DNA of 44,189 nt from JBFMCU01 sp964428225 (lineage in GTDB: Bacteria > Planctomycetota > UBA1135 > GCA-002686595): NCBI GenBank assembly GCA_964428225.1, contig CAYRXS010000018.1, positions 1 to 44,189 on the forward strand. Direction: 5' to 3'. The stretch's first letter is position 1; every line of letters starts with the position of its first letter. The translations under genes were made by a program, and so were the position numbers. Below, one piece after another: positions 1 to 8,280 of this stretch. Below the pieces are notes generated by a model. The model made no database searches, was not told where the DNA came from, and saw nothing but the letters and a program-made list of their open reading frames with translations.

Positions 1-822
1 GAAGGAGAGCGGGACAAGCGGACCTCGGGGGAGCAGCTTGAAGTTCCTATCCGTCCAGGAGCAACTGGCGGGAGTGGCGTAGGTCGATACCTCGAGCCAC
101 CAGGAGGAGACGTTCATCGGGTACCCGCCGAACCAGTAGGTCCCGCAGGTTCCGCTCGCCACGGTGGGGTCGTAGTAGTCGTAGGCGTCTTCCTGGCCGT
201 TCGAGTCCATGCCGTAGCCGTAGTTCGCGTCCCCCGCGTAGCAGAGCAGCGGTCCCGTCTCGGAGTCGAAGAAGCTCATCGAGTAGCCGAACGGTCCCTC
301 GTCCTGGGTGAACTCGTAGCCACCGGTCAACGACACGGAGATCGTCCAGGCCCAGGGCGTGACGCCGTCCGGGGATCCCGGGAGCGCGCTGAAGCAGTAC
401 AGGGCGGTCGGCTGCAGGCCCATGCCGGACTCGTTGCACCAGCCCATGACGTCGTCGTAGAACGAGTTGCACATGCTCACCCCGGAACCGCCCCACATGG
501 TGTCGAGGACGGTCGTGCCGTAGGCGGTGCAGTACTCGCTGACCCAGTCGGTGATCGAGGGATGGCCGGGCATGATGCCCCAGTCGAGCACCTCGACACC
601 GGAACCGGGAATCATGTAGTCGCCCGACCAGTCCGTGTTCTCGAACCTGAGGATCATGGGGCAGGACTTCTGCCCGTCCCCGCGCGTGATCTCGCCCGTC
701 GCCATCTCGATCGTGGCGCGGTGAGGCGGGCCAGGTACGCTGATCGGGGTTCCGGCGTTCTGCGCCGTGCTCGTCGTGCCCAGCGCGGCCAGGGCGAGGG
801 CGATCGTGACAGAGTGCTTCAT
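1..822 (-). CDS. Secreted protein, 3'-truncated by the window edge
   Basis: An open frame of 274 codons begins at the ATG complementary to 820-822 and runs off the window without a stop. A strong GGAGGAG lies about 8 bases upstream. The N-terminus is a Sec signal peptide (MKHSVTIALALAALG, likely cleaved after STA near residue 20). The mature part is rich in Gly, Tyr, Trp and Cys, as expected of an exported beta-rich protein. It aligns by eye with the complete secreted protein at 42912-44159: a TRGDG segment, a DWG segment, then a stretch containing LPG, GG-x-EF and FGY, then a segment with D-x-NGQ followed by DP. They are therefore paralogues, and the missing C-terminus here probably carries the same terminal domain. 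No enzymatic motif is visible and the function is unknown. The exported-protein call is strong; family membership rests on manual alignment. Confidence 0.85.
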   Translation of the reverse strand, partial: MKHSVTIALALAALGTTSTAQNAGTPISVPGPPHRATIEMATGEITRGDGQKSCPMILRFENTDWSGDYMIPGSGVEVLDWGIMPGHPSITDWVSEYCTAYGTTVLDTMWGGSGVSMCNSFYDDVMGWCNESGMGLQPTALYCFSALPGSPDGVTPWAWTISVSLTGGYEFTQDEGPFGYSMSFFDSETGPLLCYAGDANYGYGMDSNGQEDAYDYYDPTVASGTCGTYWFGGYPMNVSSWWLEVSTYATPASCSWTDRNFKLLPRGPLVPLSF

Positions 823-1041
823 CGTGCTTCTCCTCCTTCATGGGAAGGGTCGTCTCGTCTGCATCGGCGGTGTGCGTCTCCGTCTTCGCCACGCTCGTCT
901 CGGAGGACGGGCACGACATGGCGAGAACGCGCGGAGGACGGCCTCGACGAGGTGGGCGTCCCTATTCGCAATAAATGCGGGACGACTTCGAGCAGGGACA
1001 CCCGATCCGGAATTCCGCAGGAAACCGGACTCGCTCGCCGC
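823..1041 (-). promoter_or_regulatory. Intergenic region, possible promoter for the secreted protein
   Basis: This 219-base gap separates the DinB-like gene stop from the downstream secreted-protein start on the same strand. The only AT-rich patch is at about 961-976, read on the minus strand as TTTATTGCGAATAGG, which could hold a -10 element. No convincing -35 or terminator is visible. Confidence 0.25.
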
Positions 1042-1551
1042 TCAGGGCTCCGCGTAACGCGAGGAGAAGCCTCCGCCCACCCGGAGCACGATCTCGTGGA
1101 GGCGCTTCACGAGCTGGTGGTGGTGGAGCTTGTCGTGGGCGACCCAGGAGACGAGGAGGTCGCCGGCGTGCAGGGGGCCGAGCATCGGGTGCTCGTGGGC
1201 GGTGGCCCAGTCCGGGTCCTCGAGGGCGCGCAGCTTCTCGAGCGAGACCTCGCGCTCGGCGCAGAAGCGCTCGAGGGCCTCGGCGAGCTCGCCGTCCGCG
1301 TAGCGGCGCTCCACGGCCCATTCCTCGGGGGCGATGGGATCCCAGGGCTTCGTCGGGTCCCCCAGGGTCCGCAGCACGCGGGCGCGAAAGTCCTCCACCT
1401 CCTCGTCGGCGAGATGGGCGACGATCTCGAGGATCGACCAGACGCCCGCCGCGGGGCGGAACCGGATCTCGTCCTCGGCGAGCCCGTCGAGGAGCGCGCG
1501 GAGGGTGGCGGGGAAGCGCGCGAGCTCGGCGATCAGGCGTGCAGCATTCAC
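1042..1551 (-). CDS. DinB superfamily protein
   Basis: 169 aa. The DinB/YfiT-like four-helix-bundle fold is recognised from the pattern of an early VWSILEIVAHLADEE segment (first metal-ligand His, about residue 47) and a late WVAHDKLHHHQLVK segment carrying the His cluster that would complete a metal triad. Length is typical of DinB-family proteins (about 150-180 aa). Members include thiol-dependent transferases and damage-inducible proteins, so the exact reaction cannot be named. The start chosen is a GTG at 1551-1549 that overlaps the upstream nuclease stop as GTGA, implying translational coupling. It is the second gene of a two-gene unit. An out-of-frame ATG directly beside the GTG was not used because the conserved frame requires the GTG. 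Confidence 0.8.
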   Translation of the reverse strand: MNAARLIAELARFPATLRALLDGLAEDEIRFRPAAGVWSILEIVAHLADEEVEDFRARVLRTLGDPTKPWDPIAPEEWAVERRYADGELAEALERFCAEREVSLEKLRALEDPDWATAHEHPMLGPLHAGDLLVSWVAHDKLHHHQLVKRLHEIVLRVGGGFSSRYAEP

Positions 1552-1970
1552 GAGTCGTCCTCGGTGGCGCGCCGGAAGACGGACTCCGCCACGCGGATGC
1601 GGCATCGGGCCCGGAGCGCGAGGGCGATCGCGTCGCTGGGCCGCGCGTCGACTACCGCGATCTCGTCCCCCCGCTCGTTCTCCAGGGTGATCTGGGCGTA
1701 GAAGGTGTTGTGCTTCAGGTCGACGATGTCCACGCTGCGGATGCGCGCGTCGAGGGCCTGGACGATGGAGAAGGCGAGCTGGTGGGTGAGGGGGCGGGGC
1801 GGCTCCTCGCCGTGCAGCACCCGGTAGATCTCGCCGGCCTCGCCGTTGCCGATCACGATCGGGAATCCCCGCGTCCCGCTCGCGTCCATCACGTGGATGT
1901 ACTGGCGGTCGGCGTTGTCCCGGATCACGAGACGGCCCAGCTCCGCATCGATCAGCTTCTCCTCGGTCAT
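1548..1970 (-). CDS. Bifunctional nuclease (BFN, DUF151) family protein
   Basis: 140 aa. Matches the DUF151 bifunctional-nuclease family: an N-terminal GFPIVIGNGEAGEIYR segment, a helix with RPLTHQLAFSIVQAL, and the C-terminal hallmark RPSDAIALALR. Plant and bacterial homologues have RNase and DNase activity; activity here is inferred from family only. Start: ATG at 1970-1968 with GGGAG just upstream; an in-frame start 21 codons further out would read back through the divergent promoter and gives no conserved residues. First gene of the nuclease/DinB pair and divergent from NAD(P)H-hydrate dehydratase across a 28-bp gap. Confidence 0.88.
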   Translation of the reverse strand: MTEEKLIDAELGRLVIRDNADRQYIHVMDASGTRGFPIVIGNGEAGEIYRVLHGEEPPRPLTHQLAFSIVQALDARIRSVDIVDLKHNTFYAQITLENERGDEIAVVDARPSDAIALALRARCRIRVAESVFRRATEDDS

Positions 1971-1977
1971 CGCTCCC

Positions 1978-1992
1978 AGGATACCGTATCCT
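1978..1992. promoter_or_regulatory. Perfect palindrome in a divergent promoter region
   Basis: Bases 1978-1992 read AGGATACcGTATCCT, a perfect 7+1+7 inverted repeat centred on 1985. It occupies the middle of the 28-bp gap between the nuclease (start 1970, -) and NAD(P)H-hydrate dehydratase (start 1999, +). Each arm places the hexamer TATCCT 6-7 bases before the start codon of the gene it faces. It may be two back-to-back -10 elements giving leaderless mRNAs, or an operator; the sequence alone cannot decide. Confidence 0.5.
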
Positions 1993-1998
1993 GATCCC

Positions 1999-2934
1999 AT
2001 GACCGAAGACTCGCACGAGCCCCGTCGCGACACCTCCCCCTACCGGCTGCGCCTCGCGCCGCGGCTGGCGGACGACGCGCACAAGGGCGACGCGGGGCGC
2101 GTGCTCTGCATCGTGGGCAGCGAGACGATGCCCGGGGCGGCCGTGCTCGTGGCCCGCTCCGCCGCGCGAGCGGGCGCGGGCCTCGTGTGCGTCGGCTGCC
2201 TCGATGACGCGCCCTTCCGCCTCGTGCCCGCCGCCGTCCCCGAGGCCGTGCTCGTCGACCTGCGCCCCGCCTTCCACGCCGACGGCGCCGCCGCCGCCGC
2301 CGCCCGCGCGGGCCTCGTGGCCCGCTCCCCGCACGCCCGGCTCGTCGGACCGGGGCTCGGCGACGATCCCCGGACCCGGGCTCTCCTCGAGCTCGCCCTC
2401 GCCTCGGAGACGGGCGCACCCCTGGCGATCGACGCCGACGGGCTGAACGCGCTCGACGGCCGGCCGGAGCGGCTCACCGACTGCGACGCGCCCGTGGTCA
2501 TCACCCCCCACCCGGGAGAGGCCGAGCGCCTCTCGGGCCGCGCGGTTCCCCGCGACGAGGACGGTCGCGTCGAGCTGGCCGTCGAGCTCGCCCGCCGCGG
2601 ACGGTGCGTCGTCTGCCTCAAGGCGCGCGGCACGGTGGTCACCGACGGCGAGCGCGCCCTGGTCAACCGTACCGGCAACCCGGGGCTGGCCACCGGCGGC
2701 TCCGGCGACGTGCTCGCGGGGATCCTCGTCGCCTACCTCGCCCTGACGGGTCGCGCGGCGGAGGACTGGACCCCCTTCGACGCCGCCGCCCTCGCGGTGC
2801 ACGTGCACGGCCTGGCCGGCGATCTCGCCGCGGCCCGGCTCGGGCGGCGCGCGGTGATCGCCTCCGACCTCGTCGCGTACCTGCCCGAGGCCCAGCGCGC
2901 GATCGAGGAGGAGGGGCCGCCGCAAGGGGAGTAG
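1999..2934 (+). CDS. nnrD: ADP/ATP-dependent NAD(P)H-hydrate dehydratase
   Basis: 311 aa. Repairs damaged NAD(P)HX hydrates by ATP- or ADP-dependent dehydration in the cytoplasm. It belongs to the ribokinase-like YjeF C-terminal family. Visible landmarks in order: KGDAGRVLCIVGS near the N-terminus, VGPGLGDDPRT, IDADGLNAL, VITPHPGEAERL, and the nucleotide-binding NPGLATGGSGDVLAG close to the C-terminus. The frequently fused N-terminal epimerase domain (NnrE) is absent, so this is a stand-alone dehydratase. The ATG at 1999 has no Shine-Dalgarno; TATCCT lies 6 bases upstream, fitting a leaderless start. It is followed after 4 bases by a HEAT-repeat gene, so the two are probably co-transcribed. 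Confidence 0.95.
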   Translation: MTEDSHEPRRDTSPYRLRLAPRLADDAHKGDAGRVLCIVGSETMPGAAVLVARSAARAGAGLVCVGCLDDAPFRLVPAAVPEAVLVDLRPAFHADGAAAAAARAGLVARSPHARLVGPGLGDDPRTRALLELALASETGAPLAIDADGLNALDGRPERLTDCDAPVVITPHPGEAERLSGRAVPRDEDGRVELAVELARRGRCVVCLKARGTVVTDGERALVNRTGNPGLATGGSGDVLAGILVAYLALTGRAAEDWTPFDAAALAVHVHGLAGDLAAARLGRRAVIASDLVAYLPEAQRAIEEEGPPQGE

Positions 2935-2938
2935 CGCC

Positions 2939-5899
2939 TTGCCCTTCGCACTCCTCGCCCTGCTCCTGGTCACCATCGCGCCCGAGCCCCGCGCGCAGGA
3001 CGACGGTCGGGTCGCGGTCGAGCGTGAGTGGCGAGCGCGCCGCTGGGCCCGGCGACCGGTGGAGCACGACGCGGAGATCCGCCTCGCGCTCGCACACGAG
3101 GCCTGGGAGGAGCGGGCGGCGGCCCTCGACGCCCTCGCCCGCGGCCTCGAGGCGGGGGGGGAGCTCGCGCCGCTCCACGCCGCGGCGGTGGGCGCGGGGC
3201 TCGAGGATCCCCACCCGAGCGTGCGCGCCCTCGCCCTGCGGACCCTCGCCTCCCAGGGCTCCCACGGCACGCTCGACCCCGCGGTCGCGCGCCGCCTGGG
3301 GAGCGACCTGCTGCCCGCGGTGCGCCTCGAGCTGGTGCGGGCGCTCGGCTCCCTCCCCCTGCCGGGTCGGGGGGAGCTCCTGGCCACCCTCGCCCTCGAT
3401 CCCGACGTTCGCGTTGCCCGGGAGGCCCGGGCCGCGCTCGCCGCGGTGGACGGGGAGACCGGGGGGATGCTCGCCCTGCTCGGCGAGCTCGATCGCCGGG
3501 GGGCGGAGGCCGAGATGCTCGAGGTGTTCCTCCTGCTCTCGAGGGCGGGCCGGGGAGCGTCGCTCGCCGCGGGCCTGCGCGCGCGCTTCGACGCCGACGA
3601 CCGTCGCTCGCGCTCCTGGCGGTCGGTCGCGGAGGCCCTGTGCTTCGCCGCGGGGGGGGAGGGCGACGCGGAGCGGCTCGTGGACGGATGGCTCGGCCTC
3701 GAGGGCTGGCACCCGCACCGCCAGGCCCTGCTCCAGACCGCGGCCCGCTCCGGCGACGTGGAGCTCGGACGCACGCTCGTGGCCACCCTCGACCTGCTCG
3801 AGCGCTGGCGCGGGGGCGAGGAGCCGCCGGACGCCGCTCGCTCCGACTTCCTCACCGACGTGCGCGCGCGGGTGGAGGCGGAGGGATCGGGCGCGGTGCT
3901 GCACCTTCCCTTCGAGCTGGCGGAGACCGCCGTCGCCTGCCTCGACGTCGCGGGACGCGCCGAGACGGTCCTCGAGCTCGACGTGCGGGAGTCGGTGCGG
4001 GTCCTCCTGTTCACCACGCTGGGCGAACGGGTGATGCGCCCGGAGTCCGGGGCCTGGCTCCCCCTGCTCGCCCCCGAGACCGATCCCCGCGTCCGGCTGG
4101 CCGCGGTGGACGCTCTCGCCATGATCCTGGACCGCACGGGCCACGGCGAGACCGGCGCCCTGCTGGCGCGGGCCCTCGGAGATTCCGACCGCGCCGTCTC
4201 CACGCGCGCCTGGCGAGCCCTCTGCGAGGTCGGCGAGCCCGAGCCGTGGAGCGCGGCCCTGCACGCGGCCTGGCGACGCCTGGACGAGGACGAGCGGCTC
4301 GAGCGGCTGGGCTGGATGAGGCGCGAGCGCCCGTACCGGGCCTTCCGTGACGACCTGATGGCCCTCGGCGCCCACCCCGACCACCGGCGGCCCCCGGCCG
4401 CGGAGCTCCTCGCCCCCTTCCGCGGCGACGCGCGGGTGCGGGGCGTCCTGGAGAGCTGGCTGCGCGAGGATCTCCCGCGGCACGCGGAGGCCCTGCGCAC
4501 GGGAGACGCCGAGGCGAGTGACGAGGCCGAGCGGCGGATCCAGGCCGTGGTGCGGGCCCTGGGCGAGCAGTCTCCCGAGGCGTCGTGCCCCGCGATCGAG
4601 GAGGCCCTCGCACACTCGATCGGCCGGAGCACCGAGGTGGGCAAGGCCGCGGCCGGCGCGCTCGGGGCGACGCGCGGAGGGCGGGAGCGCCTGGGAGCCT
4701 GGCTGGGCGACGAGGTCGATCGCCGCACGAGGGTGGAGGCGGCGATCGCCCTGGCGAGCCACGAGGACGGCGCGGACCGCTCGCTCGCCACCGGGGTCCT
4801 GATCCGCGACTATGCCTTCGCGGCGTGGGACCTGCGCGTCCGGATGCTGCCCGCCCTCGGCGCGGCGGGGAACGAGCAGGCCCTCGCCTTCCTGCGCGAG
4901 CAGGTGCGCGAGGGGGCTCCAGAGGCGCGCATCACCGCCCTGCACGAGCTCGCGGCGCGGGGCGGCCCCGACGCGGGGCGCTTCCTCGAGGACACGGCCC
5001 GGCGGACGGGGGACCTCGACACCCGGCGGCTCGCGGTGCGGCTGCTCGCGGAGATCGACGACGCCGAGGTCGTCGCGCCCCTCGCGCGAATGTACTCCGA
5101 GCTCGGGGCGGGGACGTTCGGCGCGGAGTACACGCCCGAGGAGCTCGTCCTCCTGCGCAGCGATCTGCTCACGGCCCTCGGCGCGACCGGCGCGTTCCCC
5201 GCGGAGCTCGAGGGCGAGTGGCTCGCCGCTCCCCTCGCCGCGGCGGCGGCCGAGCTGACGAGCCGGTTCCTCGGCAAGGACCTCGCCTCGCGGCACTTCG
5301 TCTGGGCGGGAGAGATCGAGCTCTCCGAGCACCTCGCCCGCTCGGGGCGCATCGGGCGCGCTCTCCGGCGATCGGGTTCCTGGTGGCGGCTGGACGGCAG
5401 GCTGCTGGTGGCCCTCGCCGAGAAGGCGGCCGCCGTTCCGGACGAGGACGCCGCCCGGGTCGCGTGGGAGCTCTACCGCGCGGGGATCATCGCCCTGTCC
5501 GGCGAGCACGATCGCAACGAGAAGCGGCTCGGGCTCGCGCGCTGCCAGCTCGTGGCGCGGGCGTGGAAGGCAAAGCGCTGGGAGGCGTTCGAGCGGCTCG
5601 CGTCCGCCCTGCTGTGCGACCACCGCTCGGGGCTGCTCCCCGACACCGTGTGGACGCGCGTCTTCGGCGTGGAGGACCTGCCCCGGGGCGTCGATCCGCG
5701 CGCGCGACTCGAGAGCGCGGTGTGGCAGGCGCGCGCGTACTCCGCCCTGGATCGAGGCGACGATCCCGCGGCGCGGCGGTTCGCCGAGGAGGCCGCGGGA
5801 CGCGTCGGCCGGTCCCGGGCGGCGGCGGGAGAGCAGGAGAGACTGGAAGTCGCATTGCCGGGAACGCCCCCTTCCCGCGACGAGAAAAAGCGCGAGTAG
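2939..5899 (+). CDS. Large exported HEAT-repeat protein
   Basis: 986 aa. A short hydrophobic leader (MPFALLALLLVTIAPEPRAQ) is followed by almost continuous HEAT-type helical repeats with recurring patterns such as DPHPSVRALALRTLAS, DPDVRVAREARAALA and DPRVRLAAVDALAMI. A C-terminal part (about 780-986) looks like a TPR-style helical tail. Such alpha-solenoids serve as protein-protein scaffolds; no catalytic motif is visible. The start is TTG at 2939 with AAGGGGAG seven bases upstream, only 4 bases after the nnrD stop. Export of a HEAT scaffold fits other exported repeat proteins in this window. Partner and function are unknown. Export depends on the TTG start being right. Confidence 0.85.
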   Translation: MPFALLALLLVTIAPEPRAQDDGRVAVEREWRARRWARRPVEHDAEIRLALAHEAWEERAAALDALARGLEAGGELAPLHAAAVGAGLEDPHPSVRALALRTLASQGSHGTLDPAVARRLGSDLLPAVRLELVRALGSLPLPGRGELLATLALDPDVRVAREARAALAAVDGETGGMLALLGELDRRGAEAEMLEVFLLLSRAGRGASLAAGLRARFDADDRRSRSWRSVAEALCFAAGGEGDAERLVDGWLGLEGWHPHRQALLQTAARSGDVELGRTLVATLDLLERWRGGEEPPDAARSDFLTDVRARVEAEGSGAVLHLPFELAETAVACLDVAGRAETVLELDVRESVRVLLFTTLGERVMRPESGAWLPLLAPETDPRVRLAAVDALAMILDRTGHGETGALLARALGDSDRAVSTRAWRALCEVGEPEPWSAALHAAWRRLDEDERLERLGWMRRERPYRAFRDDLMALGAHPDHRRPPAAELLAPFRGDARVRGVLESWLREDLPRHAEALRTGDAEASDEAERRIQAVVRALGEQSPEASCPAIEEALAHSIGRSTEVGKAAAGALGATRGGRERLGAWLGDEVDRRTRVEAAIALASHEDGADRSLATGVLIRDYAFAAWDLRVRMLPALGAAGNEQALAFLREQVREGAPEARITALHELAARGGPDAGRFLEDTARRTGDLDTRRLAVRLLAEIDDAEVVAPLARMYSELGAGTFGAEYTPEELVLLRSDLLTALGATGAFPAELEGEWLAAPLAAAAAELTSRFLGKDLASRHFVWAGEIELSEHLARSGRIGRALRRSGSWWRLDGRLLVALAEKAAAVPDEDAARVAWELYRAGIIALSGEHDRNEKRLGLARCQLVARAWKAKRWEAFERLASALLCDHRSGLLPDTVWTRVFGVEDLPRGVDPRARLESAVWQARAYSALDRGDDPAARRFAEEAAGRVGRSRAAAGEQERLEVALPGTPPSRDEKKRE

Positions 5900-6014
5900 T
5901 CGGGAACGTCGAGGCGCTCACTGTTCGCACTTGGGGGGATCCGGGGCGACCTCCCGAACGTCCCAAACGACGTCTGCTCCGCCTCTTCCTTCAACCCTTG
6001 CAACCGAGGTGGTC

Positions 6015-7286
6015 ATGAAAACCAGAGCCAGATTCCGGCCGGCGTGGGTGCTGGCCGCGTTGATTGCCTTCGCCTTCGTCTCGCGGGTGGATGCGCAATC
6101 CCAGTACGGTATCGATGGCGCCGCGAGCCAGGTCCTCGAGACGACCGGTCCCCCGGGACCCGCGTGCGGCTACCCCAACGGACCGCTCATCAGCACCTTC
6201 CCCACCCCGGTCACCTTCGGGTGTCCCCTGCCCCTCACGGTGGGACCTCCGCCGTGGGTCATCGCGGGCGACATCGCCGTGGACAAGACCGCGGACACGG
6301 TGTACGTGACCGACGGCTGGGTCGTGGGGGAGTACACCGGATCGGGAGCAGGTCTCGGGGCGCCGATCAGCGGCTTCGTGCCCGTGCCCTTCGGCGCGGG
6401 CGGACCCATCACCGGGCTCGGCTACGACTCCGCCGCGGGGCTGCTCTGGATGACGGAGGGGGTCTTCGCCCAGGCGCTCACCCCCCCGCCTCCTCCCGGC
6501 TGTCCCGGGGTCGGCGTCGTCGCCGTTCCGCCCTTCCTGCTTCCGATCGCGGGAGCCATGGCCACGGACATCGAGTGGGATCCCATCACGGGGATGCTCT
6601 GGGTCTGCGACACGGCGGGCATGGTGACGCAGGTGACGCTGGCCGGGGGCATCGGCCCCTTCGGCACCTTCCCCGGTGCACCGGGGCCCTGCGGGCTGGG
6701 TCTGCCGCTCGAGGGGCTCGCGGTGGACACCGTCGGCTCCACGGTCTTCGGCCTGCCCCACTTCTACGTCACCGACGGCTTCCAGGTGGCCTACGAGGGG
6801 GTCGGGGGAGTCCCCGGCCCGCCGACGTTCTACACGCCCGCGCCCTGCTTCCCGACGATGGGGCCTCTCCTGGGGCTGGCCTTCGCCGCGAGGGCCCTGC
6901 CCTACGGGACGGGTGCGGACAACTCCGGTCTGGCGCCGCCGTTCATCGGCTCGACGGGTCAGACGATCTCCCCGAGCGCGCCGTTCACGGTGACCCTCGG
7001 AGGCTCCGTGCCCGGCTCGAACGCGTTCCTCTTCATGAGCACGGCGGGCTTCAACTGCCCCTCGGTGAACGTGGGAGGACTGCCGATCTACATCGACTTC
7101 CTCACGGCCCCGGTGCAGGTCCTCGGGGTCGTACCCGTGGGTCCGGGGGGAACCGCTTTCCTCACCACGGGGATCCCCCCCGGATTCCCTCCGGGCATTT
7201 CCGCCTACGTGCAGTGGTTCGCGATCACCCCGACCCCCTCGTGGCAGGTTACCGAGGGTCTGGCGATCACCACGGACCTTCCATGA
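6015..7286 (+). CDS. Secreted propeller-like protein with C-terminal beta-sandwich domain
   Basis: 423 aa. Start ATG 6015 preceded by GAGGTGG. The signal peptide (about residues 1-27) ends in RVDA before QSQ. The middle has short repeats of the type GDIAVDKTADTVYVTDG, ITGLGYDSAAGLLWMTEG, DIEWDPITGMLWVCD and LEGLAVDTVGSTVFG, the pattern of NHL/SMP-30-like propeller blades. From about residue 290 there is a distinct domain beginning YGTGADNSG and containing APFTVTLGGSVPGSNAFLF, later a VQWF strand, and ending shortly after EGLAITTD. This tail resembles the terminal beta-sandwich common in secreted proteins of some Planctomycetota, and the tail of the protein at 42912-44159. Ligand and role are unknown. 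It stands alone, with hairpins directly after the stop. Confidence 0.85.
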   Translation: MKTRARFRPAWVLAALIAFAFVSRVDAQSQYGIDGAASQVLETTGPPGPACGYPNGPLISTFPTPVTFGCPLPLTVGPPPWVIAGDIAVDKTADTVYVTDGWVVGEYTGSGAGLGAPISGFVPVPFGAGGPITGLGYDSAAGLLWMTEGVFAQALTPPPPPGCPGVGVVAVPPFLLPIAGAMATDIEWDPITGMLWVCDTAGMVTQVTLAGGIGPFGTFPGAPGPCGLGLPLEGLAVDTVGSTVFGLPHFYVTDGFQVAYEGVGGVPGPPTFYTPAPCFPTMGPLLGLAFAARALPYGTGADNSGLAPPFIGSTGQTISPSAPFTVTLGGSVPGSNAFLFMSTAGFNCPSVNVGGLPIYIDFLTAPVQVLGVVPVGPGGTAFLTTGIPPGFPPGISAYVQWFAITPTPSWQVTEGLAITTDLP

Positions 7287-7344
7287 GCGGCCGACGCTGA
7301 CGGCCGCTCCTCGCGGGGCGCCTCCCTCTCCCGGGGGGCGCCCC
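7286..7344 (+). terminator. Tandem hairpins after the secreted protein gene
   Basis: Two perfect hairpins follow each other. The first is AGCGGCCG (7286-7293) with CGGCCGCT (7301-7308), loop 7 bases, starting at the last base of the stop codon. The second is GGGGCGCC (7315-7322) with GGCGCCCC (7337-7344), followed by a pyrimidine-rich stretch (TTCTCGTCTCG) instead of a clean T run. Placement after the stop and before thyX supports a terminator. Confidence 0.55.
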
Positions 7345-7398
7345 GTTCTCGTCTCGACTTGTCTCCCCGCAGGGGTTGGTGGGGGAGGGCCCCCTTCG

Positions 7399-7404
7399 TA
7401 TCGT
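7399..7404 (+). promoter_or_regulatory. Candidate -10 element for thyX
   Basis: TATCGT lies 33 bases before the thyX ATG, leaving room for a short leader that contains GGAGAAGAG as ribosome-binding site at 7421-7429. The same TATC(C/G)T hexamer precedes several other starts in the window. No clear -35 is seen. Confidence 0.35.
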
Positions 7405-7437
7405 GGGAGCGCCGCACCCCCGGAGAAGAGCTACAAC

Positions 7438-8250
7438 ATGCCCACCACCGAGACCTCGAAGAAGGCGAGCCGCCTCGACGTCCCCGAGAACGCGAAGCTG
7501 GTCCTGGACGACGAGATCGGGTTCATCGCGCTCGTCGACCGCATGCAGCAGGACGCGGCGCTCAAGGTCGTCAACTCGGCGCGGATCTCCTACCAGAAGA
7601 AGAAGGCGGAGTTCGCCCGCGACGACCGCGTCCTGGCCCGCTACCTCTGGGAGGAGGGACACACCTCGCCGTACCGTCACACCTTCTACACCTTCCACTG
7701 GAAGGCTCCGCTCTTCGTGTTCCGCCAGGCCTTCAAGTACCAGGTCGGCTCCACGTGGCGCGAGTACGAGGTGAACGGCGAGTCGGTCGGCCTCGAGGTC
7801 TTCGACGTGTTCTTCGACACGGACAAGGGCTGTAGCTGGAACGAGATCTCGGGGCGGTACGTGGAGTGGGCGCCCGAGTTCTACGTGCCCGCCCGCATGC
7901 GCGCGAACCCCGGTCACGGCGACCACCAGGAGGCAGTGGAGATCACCGAGGACTTCGATCACGAGGGTGAGCGCGAGCGCATGAAGGGGGAGTGCGAGGA
8001 AGCCTTCCGCCGCTATCGCGAGCGACTCGAGCGGGGAGTGGCCAAGGAGATCGCGCGGATGACGCTCCCGCAGAACGTCTACACCCAGGCCTACTGGACG
8101 GTGTCGTTGCAGGGCGTGATCCACTTCCTGAGCCAGCGCCTCGATGCTCACGCCCAGTTCGAGATCCGTCGCTACGCGGAGGCGGTGTACGAGCTCGTGG
8201 TCGAGGACCTCGAGCGGCTCGGACTCTCGCGCGATCAGATCGTGGGCTGA
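7438..8250 (+). CDS. thyX: Flavin-dependent thymidylate synthase, divergent
   Basis: 270 aa. ThyX makes dTMP from dUMP using methylene-tetrahydrofolate, FAD and NADPH. The C-terminal half is clearly ThyX: ARMTLPQNVYTQAYW (Arg207), then HFLSQRLD and AHAQFEIRRYAEA. The signature is altered. In the family RHR is followed by seven residues and then Ser. Here the position of RHR reads RQAFKYQ (96-102), and the second half, SWNEISGRY (133-141), comes only after about 28 extra residues. Ser138, Arg140 and Tyr141 are kept but the RHR triad is replaced by Lys-Tyr-Gln. The frame is continuous, so this is not a frameshift. GGAGAAGAG lies upstream. No thyA is visible in the window. The enzyme could still be active with altered flavin or dUMP contacts, or could have another role. 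Confidence 0.88.
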   Translation: MPTTETSKKASRLDVPENAKLVLDDEIGFIALVDRMQQDAALKVVNSARISYQKKKAEFARDDRVLARYLWEEGHTSPYRHTFYTFHWKAPLFVFRQAFKYQVGSTWREYEVNGESVGLEVFDVFFDTDKGCSWNEISGRYVEWAPEFYVPARMRANPGHGDHQEAVEITEDFDHEGERERMKGECEEAFRRYRERLERGVAKEIARMTLPQNVYTQAYWTVSLQGVIHFLSQRLDAHAQFEIRRYAEAVYELVVEDLERLGLSRDQIVG

Positions 8251-8280
8251 CGGCCGCTCGGTATCGGAAAAGGAGAGATC

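Noticed and set aside
47..919. 290-codon minus-strand frame at the left edge
   Set aside because: It overlaps the secreted protein read in another frame, which has a signal peptide, a good ribosome-binding site and a paralogue at the other end of the window.
1552..4791. N-terminal extension of the DinB-like frame reaching back through nnrD
   Set aside because: Only the last 169 codons (1042-1551) are protein-like; the remainder is Ser/Arg/Ala-rich antisense of nnrD and the HEAT gene.
7298..8259. CTGACGGCCGCTC repeated after the stop at 7286 and at the thyX stop
   Set aside because: A single short GC-rich match; only the first copy forms a hairpin, so chance is the simplest explanation.
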